A stretch of DNA of 56,345 nucleotides from Phoronis australis (taxonomy: Eukaryota; Phoronida; Phoronidae): the NCBI GenBank assembly GCA_002633005.1, contig NMRA01000395.1, positions 110,336-166,680 on the forward strand, in the 5' to 3' direction. The notes under the pieces are model-generated. The model worked only from the letters and a program-made list of their open reading frames with translations, was not told the DNA's origin and did no database searches. This document shows positions 35,248 to 50,200 of the stretch, one piece after another; positions within the stretch are counted from its first letter, which is position 1; every line of letters starts with the position of its first letter. The position numbers and the translations under genes are program-made.

Positions 35248-38200
35248 ATGGACGTGTGCGACATGAGTAGTTTGAGAAAGAAGGATTCGCTCTCCGAGCT
35301 CAAAGAGCCGAAACAGTAAGTCGATTACTTTCAGTGAATTACTTATATTAAACGCAGCCGTGGTTTTGTGATTTTCAACATTTCAATCCTTCAAGACCCT
35401 TTTCCTTTGAAATGACAGAATACAAATCAAAACGGCGCCTTTATTCAGTTGTATGTCATGGGTTTAAAAGGCATATTAAGCTCTAAGCGTTGCGGGGTTG
35501 TACTTGAACAGGTGAGTTCACGAGAACATGTGCTAATTGCTCGTAAAAAGATTTTTTTTTTCAAAAACGGGGGTTCTCGGCTGACGTCATGGTTGTCCAT
35601 AAGCAAAAAGCCAAACGTGGAGCAAATTCCGAATTACGTTTTTGAATCCTAATTTCGTCTCTTTTAAAACAGAAAAAGAAATGTCAGTTACACATTATTT
35701 TCACTTGCTGGGTACGTCCATTGTCATTGTTAAATGATAAAAGCGCTATTTGGCATCACTATTTCAATCAGTGTTAAAACTACGGCTTTTCAAATATGGC
35801 TTAAGGTTTTCAATGTGGCTCAAGGTTTTTCAAACGGATGACTCAAGAGCTCCAAACACAGTGCAAAACTTTAAAAAACGGTGTAGAACCATGTTTGAAC
35901 ACGTAGGGAGAACACCTGCTTATAAATTGTTATAGTCAACTAAACCCGCGCTGTCACACAGTCATACAGTCATTGACTCATTGTATCCTATAAAAAGATT
36001 CACAAACACGAAACATCTGTAACTATACTCGTTTCTCTTATCTTTATATCTAGAAACTTCCGCAACAATAGAATACGTTCGTTATCATGCACCTCAACAT
36101 TTGCTTTTTATTCGCAAGTACATCTGATAATTCATCAGACTTAGTGGTATTCTAGTGCTCGTTACTTATTAATCTCGTGAATGCTAAGTCGTTATTTGGT
36201 TCAAATTCTACTCGCTGTGTATAGTTTATTCGTGCCAAATTAAGCGCGTGTCATGCTCTATGAACTGGAAGAGGTAGAATGTGTTACAATGGAGGCTGCC
36301 AAGAAAGTCGTTCAAGGGCAGTACGGTAAAGTATCTCCAAGTCGGAACACAAAATGGCGGACAAGTCAAACTCAACCCTTTTTCATGCAACATATACAGC
36401 TGCACAATAAATGTATTTCCACGTTCAAGATTTATACCACAGGTACCATCGGGAAGATTTTTGAAAAAATGAGAGGTGTCGCAACAATGCTAGAGGACCT
36501 TGAGTCACCGAAAAAGAACAATTTTGACAGTATTGATTTTCAGAAATTGACGATAATTTACCACTGTTGTATGATGGCCAATCCTTGCTTGACACAGTCT
36601 TTACTGGAAAAAAATAAGTCTTTAAACCGTGGTATAATAACTTTATGTCTTAACAGTGATTTTTGCATAGTTTAACACTTGTTTCTGCAAGCGTACGTAG
36701 ATGTGCGCAAATGCGCTGTGAGGCCTCTGACGCAAGTGTTTTTTCAGGGCCACGAAATGGTGCTCAAACCTCTCACTAAGTAACTACAAAATAACTATTT
36801 TGCAACTACCTTCTTTCAATTGTGAGCACTTAGCAGACTTTGTAGCAAAACTTCATAGCACCCTTCACACTAAATGGCTGTTCAGAATGTTTAGCGCAGT
36901 ACAGAAGCCTTTTGTTGGGCTTAAAACTCGTGTGTCTCAACGTAAGAGTGACCTTCTCAGAAACATTCCACACGTGGGTCTGCTACTAATCTTGATAACA
37001 CTATTGAAACGGGTGGGTGTTCATTGGGAAGGGTCTCCAAAAGGACAGCTATAGATATTTTAATTTCCTGCGATCGCCCCCTCCACCCCGCCTACTGCAA
37101 AGCGGTCAAGTACTCACGAGGGTTTGCGTGCACGCGAACCCGACTGGACATGTGCAGTTGGTGTGCCCGGTGGCGCCAGTGACCGTTAATTGCTGCAAAA
37201 TCGTTATTTGGATGGTTGCATCCCGACAATGGCTTCATCAAAGCAAACGAGACGTTGTCCAGCACTTGGTTGCACCCACTATTTTCAAGCACATACCAGT
37301 GACTTTGAGCAATGGGACACGGGGACGAATTTCATTGTTATATCAGGTAATTCACGCTCAGATGAATGTAAATTATGAGTGAAAGTAGCCAGTCAGTGTA
37401 ACTGGTCCAGAAAACGCGTACAATATTCATTGTGCGAGTATTAACTCCATTCCGACAAGTGAAGACAGCACGCGGGCTGATTTTGAGTTGGAATTCATAC
37501 AAACGTGTGGTATCAATCTCCGGTACCTATGCAGTAAGACAAACTCAAGCGGGTGTCTGGTAGGCAGTGTCCTGAGAGAAGTCGTTTACTGATTTCGCAA
37601 CACTGTGGCGTTTTACAGACATGACCGTGATGTACATGTACAGCACGCTCGTGGACAGTCAGCAGGTTTCAATATAGGTTTTCTTTCCGATCGCCGTCTT
37701 GAATTAGCGCCGCTAACGGTTACTGAGACGTGCATTCGAACGCAGTTATTCCTTAAGATTCAACGTCTATTGAAGAAAATCTTACCGTTGGATTTTTGAC
37801 GCCCTCAACCAGGAAATCATGTTTCAAAAATCCGTAATTAATAATGTATTTTCTACAGGGCTTGGAAGTTTCCTCTTTTAAGAGAATTGAATCTTTTATG
37901 GTTTAAATTTCCTCTTATTTGATTTCCAGTTTCCTCCTTTTCGTCTGCTTTCATTATGTTTTACTTGATTCATGCTAACTTTTACAACATAAAAAATAGT
38001 TCAATCAGACAAGCCTATTTATTTGTGGAACGATACATCACCTGGAAAATTTTCCTCTCTATCAGAGTACTATAGTCTTTCCCATCGCTGTCCTGAATTA
38101 GCGTCGGTAACGGTATACCTAGTCGTGCATTCGAACGCAGTTACTCCTTACTATTTTATAAAGGGCTTGGATTTTTTTCTCTTTAAAGGGGATTTCATTT

Positions 38201-41200
38201 TTGGTTTCGATTTCCTCTCATTTGATTTCCAGTCTCCCCCTTTTCGTGTGTTTTTATTATTATTTTGACTTTATTCATGCAAAATGATTCAGTTAAATTG
38301 ATAACACAAAAACATTTCTATCACACAAGCGCAATTATTTCTGGAGCGATACATAATCTGGAAAAATTCCCTCTCAATATTTTTTGTCATCGGTCATTCC
38401 AAGCCCCGATTCTAAGCCAATAGATGACGTGTTTATAAAATCTTGTTTTCGCTTATTCTCTGAGATAACGATTTATTTCATAAATTTTGGGAAATGAGCT
38501 AGGAACGGTGTTAAAGCTAATGTGGGGTTCTCAGGTGTTACCACTGCTTGTTTGTTCTTTCTGAACCTCGCCGTTGCTGTTGGTGCATTTCTGAAAGGTG
38601 GCGTGCCGCAGTCAATATAAATAAGAGCGCATATTATGCGGTGTGAATGGGATTAGGCCACTCTTTAGGAAATAAGTACCCGTCCTTTCACTTCACTAAC
38701 GCAGAAGCTACCGTTGACCCTGGTTCAAACAACCAGGAATGTCGCACTGTGGTTGTTTGTACACAGTCACTCTGAAATGAACAATCGCAGTCTGAAATGA
38801 ACAGTTGCTCAGTTTGCATCTTACTCGTGTATAATTTTACACAGCGGGTTTGAAATTAATTACAGTAATCCAGATAATGCTTAGCGGAATTCGGTGTCAA
38901 CGGACTGTGTTTCTTTTCTAGGTGCACGAAATCACCCTGTCAATTTAAAAATTGTTTGCGCCCTCTCTTGCTTCACGAAAGCTAATAATTAAAACACGAT
39001 TAGTAAACAACCACTAATTGTCGACAATAGACGACGTGTTTGCCCGTGAGTCATATCAACAGTTTCCAACGTTCCCGGTTATGAAAAACACACTCACCGG
39101 GATTCCGCGAGCTCGCAAGGACGTCTTTGGATCCTTCGTCTGCGAGATTGCTGGGTTACTAGAAACGCCTTATCGTACTTCTAGTACAGTTAAGAAAAGT
39201 GTGGTAATCCTCCAATCACATTGCTTAATTAAGGAAGGTAGAATCGAGTTTCATTCCGGGCTTTAAGCATAACCAAAAATCTAGTCTAAACGACCATGTT
39301 GAAATCCGAGGTAGACAGTACCATGAGGTACACATGCATTGAAGTGTTCTGAAAGTTATAACAAAAATATTTTTACTATCATTATTTTGTCATTATCATT
39401 ACTATTATTATTATAACAATTATTATTTTTATATCATTAGTTTGCCATTATCATTATTATTATCATCATCATTATTATTCATTATATGATGATCATCACC
39501 ATCATTAGTATTATAGTTTTTACATTGTCGCTTTTCATTGCTATTATCTTTCTCGTGATTACTTTTGCTAACAGGGATAATAGCGGTTTCCGAAGTTTTC
39601 TGCCGACGGGCTTATTTAAGCTACGCCCAGTTGATGTTTGTAATGACCACTTTCCGTAGGTAGGCCCAGCGTGTGAATTTGGGTTGAGTATGTGTAACTG
39701 GATCCTAAAAGTGTCTCCAATTTATTTTGAAGTCTTTTAAAAAATCTTCAACAATATCCTGCTGTCTGTTGGGAAAAACACCCCAAAAACGTCAGCCTAT
39801 GTGTCGACTAGTTCACGATAAACTTTGGTATCGATGCTGTAGCTGTCACTTCCAAATATCCACTTACATAGGCGTATATGTATGTTTGGAGTTGACAGTT
39901 GTACTGTACGCTATGGGCTTGGTGGCATACAACTACGACAGTATTGCTCTTAATGTTCAACTTAGTTTAGTTTGTTCGAAAATCCAACACATTATAAGAA
40001 CGTGATATTTCAAGGAATGCTGGTGAATGTGGAAATTTGGCAGATTTTTGGGGGATTTTAGTCAGTCCAAGTTATACATACATACTGAAAGTCTTTCGTT
40101 TTTGCGTATTTTGAGGAACCAATTTCACGAAAGTAGGGTCAGTCTACACGCCTCGTGTCTCCAAAAAAGTAAAGTCCTTATAAGCCTGAGTTGACCAAAG
40201 CTATGATTAGAGTAAGATATGCATATGGTTATCCAGTCTGATATCAGCTTTAATTTTGGAAGCATGTTTCCTGTTCACAAGAAGTGAGAAAGATTATTGG
40301 TATTTCAATCAATGTGAATCGCTTACCTTTGTCTGCATGTGATTGACTGCGTCATCTTTCATACACTATCTTCGAGGAAATGGTTACCCTGGGGCCTGGA
40401 ATATCGCGTTTTCGTTTTTAGAGAATATTGTATCAAATCAGTCGGTTTTAATAGTATATATTCATATACTAGTTCGTTTACGTCAACATCACATTGTTTT
40501 AGATGAATTTAAACAAGCCACTGTCTGCAAGTATTGGTCGTGTGACGAGCAAAGACTCTGAACCGTCACGCGCACAGTCAATTGGCGGTTCACCGCGGCC
40601 ACAGGCGGACGTCAGCAGCTACAAACAGATGCGACTTAAGAAAGAACAGCGACAAAACGCCGTGCAGTCTGCACGCTACGAACGATATTCCAGTTTTGGT
40701 AGGTTTATTTTTGTGCTTTTGTGCCTGGTTTTTACGCCAATGACCTACAATTAGCTCTATTTGGAGACTTGGAGTACCAACCCTACATTGTGTACGTTTG
40801 TTAGCCCTTTTCCGTAACTTGCCAAGCAATGGTTATCGCCAGGAGTCACCAAACAGCCCTCTGACAAAGTCAGGGTTGACTGTCAGTAAACGTTTTCATT
40901 TTATTATCTTTTAATATCATTTCATCATTTACTCTAACTTACAATTAAGTTAGATTCAATCTGATTACCAGTGCCATTTATTTTACCCCAATGTTTTTCT
41001 TAAGGCCAAGGTCAAGACTTTTTGGCCACGTGATCAATAACGTGCACATCTACGAAAGGGAGATGATGGCAATTTTAGTAGTGCAATTATATCAAATCTT
41101 TTATTCACGGATAACTGTTCCCAAAATTTTTGTTAAGTTTACTTAGTCTTTTGTCAATAAAAAGTAATCGGATGACCATTCTCATGTTGACGGGGCCATC

Positions 41201-44200
41201 GAAATCGGCATCCACAGGCGATCTATTGAGCATTTTAGCATGTCCCAAAGTCCGTTAAAGATTCTTAAATAATGAGTGGACTAGTTAAACTATGATATAT
41301 CTTTCTTTAATGAATGATGGTATACAGATTAGAACCTTAATGTGTGTACGAAAGCAATGGCCAGCTATTCGAAATCATGTGATAGCTTTTGCATTTTCTA
41401 TCGGTTGCTAAAGAGACTTGACTTCGTTTTAGAGACATTATCAGCAAGAAAAGTGATTTCTTGACATCAGCCCAGGGCCAATCAAATTAAACATGGAATC
41501 CAGTGTTACAGCCGCACGCTCTGACGTAATAAAAGAGTTAAATCCTATCCCCAGCTGTCTCTTTAAACGGGTGTCATAATTTTACTGTCAAAATAAACAT
41601 TTTTGCGTTTATTGTTGGATGGGATGGACCACAAATTGTAATAGCCATGACCAGAGCCATAAAAGGATGCAAGTCGTTCTTTTACTGATTTTACTGCAAA
41701 CCCACAATTTTCGTCTTGACCTGTCAGACAATTCGGTGAAATTAGCAGACGACTCCATCAATTTAATACCTTTAAAATGCTCTTCCGTGCGATTTAGCTC
41801 CAGTCACGCTTTTGTATTTCTGTTATGTTTATAAAGCACAAAAACTTGTAAGTTTCGTGTGAAAAATGACACTGATGGAAAACAAAGATTTCTTGGAAAA
41901 ACAACGTTCACATAAATGCGAATATTTGTCATTGTTTCTGTGCATATGGTAACCTGGTAACACTCTGTGACTAGCGTGGGTGTTAATCATATAGCCTGCG
42001 GACTATCAGTGTTTAAGTAAATGCGCAGTGAGTTGAAAGGGGAAGTTTTGGGAGGAGGGCCGTCCCTGATACAATTCATGTACAGAGCCAGGGGCGGATC
42101 TAGGATATCACAAGCGGAACCCAAAATTTTGTCCGGCTGTAAGCATTTGCGCAAACCACGATTGTAGATGCGCATAGCACCGAATGGGGAGAGTCGGGAG
42201 GGGGGCTGCATTCCCGCCCAGGANATGACACTGATGGAAAACAAAGATTTCTTGGAAAAACAACGTTCACATAAATGCGAATATTTGTCATTGTTTCTGT
42301 GCATATGGTAACCTGGTAACACTCTGTGACTAGCGTGGGTGTTAATCATATAGCCTGCGGACTATCAGTGTTTAAATGCGCAGTGAGTTGAAAGGGGAAG
42401 TTTTGGGAGGAGGGCCGTCCCTGATACAATTCATGTACAGAGCCAGGGGCGGATCTAGGATATCACAAGCGGAACCCAAAATTTTGTCCGGCTGCAAGCA
42501 TTTGCGCAAACCACGATTGTAGATGCGCATAGCACCGAATGGGGAGAGTCGGGAGGGGGGCTGCATTCCCGCCCAGGAAATTTTTCTGTTTCTTCCTCTA
42601 AAAATCAAGCATTTTCCTTGGTTCCTGAAGTATTTTCCAAGAAAAACAGAAAGAAAAAAAACACAGAGATCGTGTCATACAGGAAAACCTGCAAGTACCA
42701 GGGACTCGAACTCACTACCTGGCGGATAGAGCGCGCGTGCTTTACCAATACACCACCACGACTTCGCTACTAACCTCTTAATAAGAGACCTACTTGTTTA
42801 TGGTCCACAGCGTTTGCGCGCGAAACCTACTTCTTTTTGTAATACTTATTACGCGTTTTATATTTTGTGCAATCGGTTCTTAACAAGTTTGTTGTATTTA
42901 AAATAGTCTTCAAATGCCCAAAAGACCAAATCCGTTTTTCGTGTTGGCATTAATGACGGGATTGCTTTGGAAATCGTCTTAAGTTAAGGTTTGAGAAAGA
43001 GAGAATTATGAGTTTTTGAGTGATTCACTAAGGCTTCGATTAAAATTCACAGCTTACCAGCAGCTTCTGTTTTTCCATCGCACAGTGGAGCAGACGATGG
43101 AAACGGAGTCGTAGTGCGCAGCGCCACTGCCGGTGGCCTGCGATATCACGGGTTAGCCTATACTTAGACATAGTTCCGTTACGAATGCGCCATCTTCCGA
43201 ATTGAACATTTGAAATTGGATCTGAGCCCCCCCCCCCTCCCAAACACTAAAACTGCACACTTTTAAATCTTGTTTCATCCGTATCATTTTAATTACCGGT
43301 GTTATTTAATAAACTCAACATTTCCCTACGCTCTTGCTGTTATATTTTTTGCGGCAGCCAAAGGGGTGGTCCTGCCTCCCTAAATCCGCCTATGAGAGCG
43401 TATCGGAGGACAGTCCGTACTAGGCGATAATGCTTCCTAATAAAAGAGTCTTTGTTTAGAATTGAGGAGCAGCATCAAATAAAGCATGCTACATCGCAAT
43501 ATCCGAGATGATTTGCCACCAATTTGAGACAATCTGGGTCCACCAAAAACTGACGAATTTCACTTTATTTTTCTCAATGATCAGAAGTTCACAGAGTAAG
43601 ACAATAATATTGTAAAATTTATAACGACGTCATTTGTCACGTTGATAAGCTTATCTGTTGTTGAAAAAGTTAAGGGCGACGAAATTTGGGGTTGGAACAA
43701 TTCGTAAAAGCCCGTCTTAATTAGTAAATATGCCTCACCGGGATGATGTGGGGAAACAGAAAAAGTGGCTGAAGAAAGTAAGTGTTATGGTAGCTGACGC
43801 ATCTAATATGAATTGCATCTTTCGCTTGGCGAGGTGCCAGAAAAAAGTCTTCACGGCCCAAATTAGATCACCCGCAGTTTAAATACATGGGGCTTGCGCG
43901 ATTCCGGTTCAGGGATGTTACTGGTCCGTTGCTTAGGCAGGTAACAACATTGAAAAAATGAAGTAATGAATTTCAAGATAATCGGTAGGGCGCTATATGG
44001 AGTCATGGAGTGCAAAGTGTAGCTGTTGACCGAATAAAGATCAAAGAGAAGGGTATCGCCAGCAGTTTGACATGGTTTCCTCGCACTGCTAAATTTTTGC
44101 TGCCCAAAGCGGTGATCGGACGAGTGAGGACTGTAACAGGGCGCATATTATATCGACATAAGGTGCACACTGTTGGCGCAAATATGTTGTAGCATTGTAC

Positions 44201-47200
44201 AAAGGGATACTGCCTGTGAAGACTAAATAAATGAATGTGTAGCACTTAGCGCCCAAAGGCATGTCATCATGTCGATTAAACATCGAAGTTTTGACCCACC
44301 GGTATCGTTGGCTGTTGGTAGGGGGAGAGAGGTGGGTGTCGACAGGATTAGGAGCGTGAATCAATCGTCACGCCGTAAATGTTTTAAGAATGTTAAACCA
44401 GTCTTAAGAATCCAATCACCATCCAATCCGCAGTAGAATCTACATGAGGATGTAAGTACATTTTTATCAGGGTATCAATTAGGCGCTTCACCGTAAAATA
44501 TTAACCCGGGCAGCAACTAACCACAATGGACGATTTACGACCTAAATGTATTACACCCTGCCTCTGACGTGGGGTCTATAAATGACATTGTTAGTTCGGG
44601 TATTGATAAGTCGACCCCACTGCGTGATGCCACTGTCCTTTCAATTAACCCCAAGGGGTGACATTGTGGTGATTCACATGATTGACCATTAATGCAATTA
44701 CATGAATTATGTGTCACAACAGATTTTCAGGAGTTAGTATGGCGCCCAATGGGAGCCGACAAAAACAGGCGGATAACAGCTCGGAATTTCTCGAGCTATC
44801 TCCGGGGCTGGTACACAAACCAGTAGTGAGTTTGTCCCGATATTGGTGCAACAGGTATTGTATCCTGCGGCGGGGTTGTTTGGTGGATAAAATTTGACCT
44901 TGCTTGCATTTGATCAAAACACGACTTTGCTCATATTTTTGTTCCTGCATACACAATCGAAACGGGAAAAGACCGTTCACCGGCTGTCCGATCTGGTTTC
45001 TAATGGTTTTTGATTAGAATTCGTGATAGCCGAAGGGACTGAGTTGGTGACACTTCATGTAAGCCTAATCTAAGCTGACAGTATTCGTCCATTGGTCCAC
45101 TAGGTTGATTCAGTAACTATCACTTACGTTGAATTAATGTTTTCTTTTCGTATTAAATTTAATTTTTGTAGTATAATCGGCGTGGATTAAATTTTTGTAC
45201 TAATCTTTTAAAGTGTCCCGCATTTATTGCCAATGGACATTATTTAGACAAGTATTCGATGTCCTTTAGGGTAAAGAGCGAACCTTTCGAGAACTTTTGA
45301 CATCTTTGCCTAGCTTTTACAAGTACAGGCCACCAAGATTTCCATGCTCGGGGCCTGTTCGGGACAGTCCGCGCGCAATAATCTTCTCGCTTGTGGTACC
45401 GCATTCCTCTCCGCCAGTTTTCGAATCTCCGCCAACGTATTTCTAATTTGCTAGCGCATGGTCCAAGACTGATCTTGCACATTATTACCTGTGACAAACC
45501 CCAAAGCAATTCTATTCCCGCGCATTCCCGGTATTTGCCGATATTTCGTTTTTTTTCAGCACAATTGTTTCCCAACTATACACGCACTTTCGTTAAATTC
45601 TGAAATTTAATATAAACCAAATATTCATATTTCGTAATGTTTGTTTATACGGTGAAAATGCTTTAGTGTACTTCGTCACTTTGCACCCAACAGTACATGT
45701 CGGTTGTCCTCGTCTGTTAACTAGCATTTGGCAACGGGGTAATGACGTGCAGGATATGGGCTGTGCGCGAACATACAAATATGTCCACGAGACGCGTAAG
45801 TGGTCCGGTAGAGAGACCATGCCTCCGTGCTTCAGGAACAGTGTAGCGCCAAGAGAAGAGTTTTGCACGCGGGCAGGCCCAGGAGAAAAATTCCGTGTGT
45901 GGGCATCAACGCGCATGCCTTGGTCGGAAGTATACCGACCACATCGCCATCTTTGCGCACCCCTTTATGCACTCCACTTGTTTGGGCTTAAGCTACTGGA
46001 TCGGGCTTCCCTTGATTTTTCGAGCACTGCCCGTTTTAATAATATGCAACTATTCAAGTTAATGGTGGTCGCCAACAGTAAACTGAAAGGGGTTTCACAG
46101 ATTTCAACTAATGGGAAGGACTGAATATCATGGCGTCAGTTTCATTACTAAACCAATGAGAAGCCATGTTAAACAACATCTCACAGCTGTACGGACAACC
46201 GTGACCTACGCTTTTGGCGAATTGCATGGCGACTGTGGGGAAAGACCACCCACCAAGGATCATAAGCTCCAACCTGTAACATAGGGAGTATGAGATTTTA
46301 GTTGGTTCCGTCCTAGAACTTGGAAGGTTGACGCTAATGGTACAAAGCAGGTGACAGAACGAGGATTAGTTGAAATCACCAAGTTAGGGTTTAGTACATG
46401 GGCGGCGCACCAGGGGGCTGGAGGAGGGGCTATAACCCCCACTGTTTTCAGTGCTGCGCCGTCCATGGTCAATGGGCGGTGCACCACAGGGGGTTGGGGG
46501 CTATAGCCTCCCACTATTTTCAGTGCTGTGCCGCCCATGAAGTAGCCTTTTAAAAGAGCAAAATATCCTGCGGATTTTACTCAAGCATTAAAGAGGAAAT
46601 TTTAATTACTGAAATAAGCCAAAAAGATGCGTCACGCCGCTGGATTCACCTCAAACAAATTACGTGTTTGGTATAAACAATACGGGTGAATAGTCCCCTT
46701 AAAGACATGTTATGGATTGCAAAGGAAATTACTGCGAATGTACATTTATACACTGTGTCGATTTGGAATTTAAAACAAAATCTACAAAATGTGGCAATTC
46801 CATTTAATTGATAATCTCGAATGCCGACAATTATCTTTACAATTTGTGACTTCTCCAATTATATTCTTAATTCAGGTAATGTGCTTGTTGAGATCAACAC
46901 CGTTGAGAAACAGAAGCTTGAGAAACAACTGCGACTGTTAGATCTGGAGAAGAAACTTGCCGTAGAAGGGATTTTCAGAAAACAGAGAGACTTCTTTGTC
47001 AAGTCAATGTTTGATAAGAAGGATGGTAATCTCAGGTATGTAGCATGACCTTCGTGTGGTTTCCCCTGTTTCATTTATGGCCGCCACAGCAACTGTAACC
47101 CGGACGTTTTGGATATTTTGAGCATTTCCGATACATGCATGTACAGGAGTAGTCATGTACTTTGACCTGTATGGTGTCAGAAACGTATTTCTTCACAGAT

Positions 47201-50200
47201 CGTATTTACCTTTCCATTAAGCTACGCCATCAAGTTTTCGTGATAAATTTGAATCAAAATTTGTTTCAACAAGACAAGTGCATGGGCGGCGCAGCACTGA
47301 AAAAACTGATAAGCTATATCCCCCAGCCCCCTGTGGTGCTCCGCCCATAGACCATCTGCGTTGCAGCACTGAAAAAGGTGAGGGCTATAGACCCCCTAGC
47401 CTCATGAAGTGGAATTCCCCGACAGGCGTAGTTGACTGGGCAACTGAAACCAACTTGCCGTTATAAGCGACTTACTTAATGACAGTACAAGTACTACTTG
47501 TCATTTGTAGAGAACGGTTGTATTGTGGCGGGTAAAGAACAGGACGAAACTCGCCTCATAACGATATAAGTGGCCAGAATAAAAGGTTGTCTCTAGTTCC
47601 AGCACAGTCGGTAAATGCATTCTCTAAATGTTGTTTGTTTCCTATTACAAGTGGAAATGACTGTGCGTGCACTTATGTACATGTATCGCGATTAGAAAAT
47701 AATTCTGTTGACATGACGCCTACGACTGTAGATGGCCAGAGTCACAACGAATGACATTGAAAGTCAAACTGCGCTTTAATTGCGGTAAAAGCAAATCCTT
47801 CTCATTACTGCTCCACACTCACTTTCGTTGATGCATTATTATGCAATTTTATACCTGGAAATATCGACTAAATTGCAGATTGCCATGGATACTCTTAACG
47901 AAGCCTCGGTTGCTTGGATACGGACCATCATTTAGCATCGTCGTAAATATTCCCTTTTCATCCGTTTGGGATCAATCTGATGAGATTTTACAATTTAATA
48001 ACTTAGCATAAATGAATGCCGCTCTACGTGTATGTAATCAGCCAATGGTCTTGAAATTGGCGAGTCATCAAGATCAACTAATTGCGAGACAATTTATAAG
48101 CGGGAAATAGATACATGTACATACGTGGTGCGTTTGAGTGAATTGATAAATGCATTTTTCACCGCCAGCTCTGCGAGACAACGGGGGACTAGATCAGGTT
48201 ATTCAGATTCAAACTATTCACGCAATGTTGCTGAAGACAAGTCATGAATTATGCAATATTTCAGGGCCACAGTCAGAATCCCTCTTTCATTGTACGTAAC
48301 TAAATTGAGATCAAACTAAAATGCTTTCAGCTAACTGCCTTTACTGTGCCGTTAGTGATTGGTTAAGTTACGTTTCAGCTGTACACTTGGACCGGTCTTG
48401 CATACTAAAGTAAGCGGTTGCACTTCAAAAGAGCGACTGGGACCGATTCATTGGGAAGCGAAAGTGTTCTACGTGGCCCTGCGCTCTGTAGAAAAAGTTC
48501 CTTGAAAGAAAAACGAGATCCCGCAAGTCCTTGCGAGATATTGATATGTATTGCACGAGGAGTACGCGTTTACAGTGTTTTACCTTGCGGATGTCGTGTG
48601 TCCACGGAAAGCATGCAATTAGCGGTTACATTGTGTGGGCCATATTCTTACCGTCGCCTCGTACGAAAGAAACGCTGTCTGTCCTCAGTCCTCAAATGTT
48701 AAATTAATAAGAGGAACCTCTCTAAATTAGCATCGCCTAGCGAGCAACTAATAACCCCTTGTTTGGCACTGAAATATGTAGTGTTGTGAGTGTAGATGAT
48801 CGTTCCCACAACCGGTGACACTTGTCCTTCCTCAATTTCCAACTGCTGCTTTATGACCCTAAGTAAGTTGGCAAATTGCGTGGCTCACCCAGGAATGCAG
48901 AGAATACTGGCTGTGGTCTACTTTCTGGTTTTAGGTTATAAAAATCACATTTCTAGACTATTTTCAACATTCAGAAACTAAACCACGTTAATTTTTCACA
49001 AACTATTAAAATATGTTATTTAAAACCATATTGAACATTTAACAAATGCTGCTTTTATCTCCTCCAGTGTTTACAACCCAATATAAAGATGCTTTGCACC
49101 AGCGCCACCTAGCGACATCCTGCAGAACTATGAACAGTTCCAAAACTAAGGATGTAAGAAAACATCACAACTGATACACTTAAAATCAAGTGTGAACATA
49201 TAAAAATCCCACAAATTTCAAATATTAGGCAGTCGTTAATTGATAGTGAAATGAACAAATAATAAAAAACTTTGCCTTGTTTCATTAGGGTAACGATGAA
49301 ATATTACCATACACATTTACATAAAAACAGTCGCGCAAATTGAGCCTTTCGCGTGATTGTAATGATAACTAGTACTCAGATGGTTTCCAGCACACTGGAG
49401 GACCCGGGGTTGTTTGTAAATCAGTACTTCATTTCCGTATTTACATTTTAATGAGAAAATGCCTCTTCATTTTCCGGAAAAATTTAGCACCCGCTGAATC
49501 GCAATGAATCTTTGATGTTTGCGGCGGATTTTAAGATTAGCTAACCGTTCGTGTTGCACAAATCTCGACCGGTGAGGGTAACCACTTAGTATTATTTCCT
49601 TGTGTTCCAAAGTGTCAACGAAAGACGCTGCAAATTTTCACAGTGAGTAGGCAATTCCATCCTACTACCGTTATTTTGATAGGTTCTTGAAACACAAGCA
49701 GCGACAACTTAAACAGTCAAACTCAGAAGGAAGCTTAGCTGGAACAACTCAGTTGACAGAAGTAAACCCTGATGCCCCAAAGAAGCCGGGTAGCACTTCT
49801 GATGACACAGCGACTGACATGACTGCAACAGACACGTCCGAAAACGGTCTGCAAAGTGCTGAAGAGACTCTTGTGTGCAGCTCAAAGATGGTAAGAGTAA
49901 GCTTGAAATGTACTCCCTTAACTCATACTGTAGTGATAGTTCTGTTTGGAATATTTTCTCTTGCACTTGGAAAATAATATAAGTTTATTTTATTTTGTGT
50001 TCGAGTACAAGTTATTGTCAAAATGATTCAACATTGAAGTTCCCGCTTGCGGATCACCAACAACCATTAACCGACGGCATGTACAGTTAATGTATGCAAT
50101 TGCATTCCGTTTCAGACTGTAAAGGGTACGCTGCGTAAACAACGTTCCATCTCTGACGTCCTGTTTTTGAATCAAAGCGAAGAACACAATAATAGAAGTC

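Noticed and set aside
36253-36675. 140-codon plus-strand frame in intron 1 of the Ser-rich gene
   Set aside because: No splice-phase fit, no domain and no repeat match; length alone is not enough.
45240-46124. Overlapping frames of 107-152 codons on both strands
   Set aside because: Competing frames on both strands without domain resemblance; probably chance in a locally GC-richer stretch.
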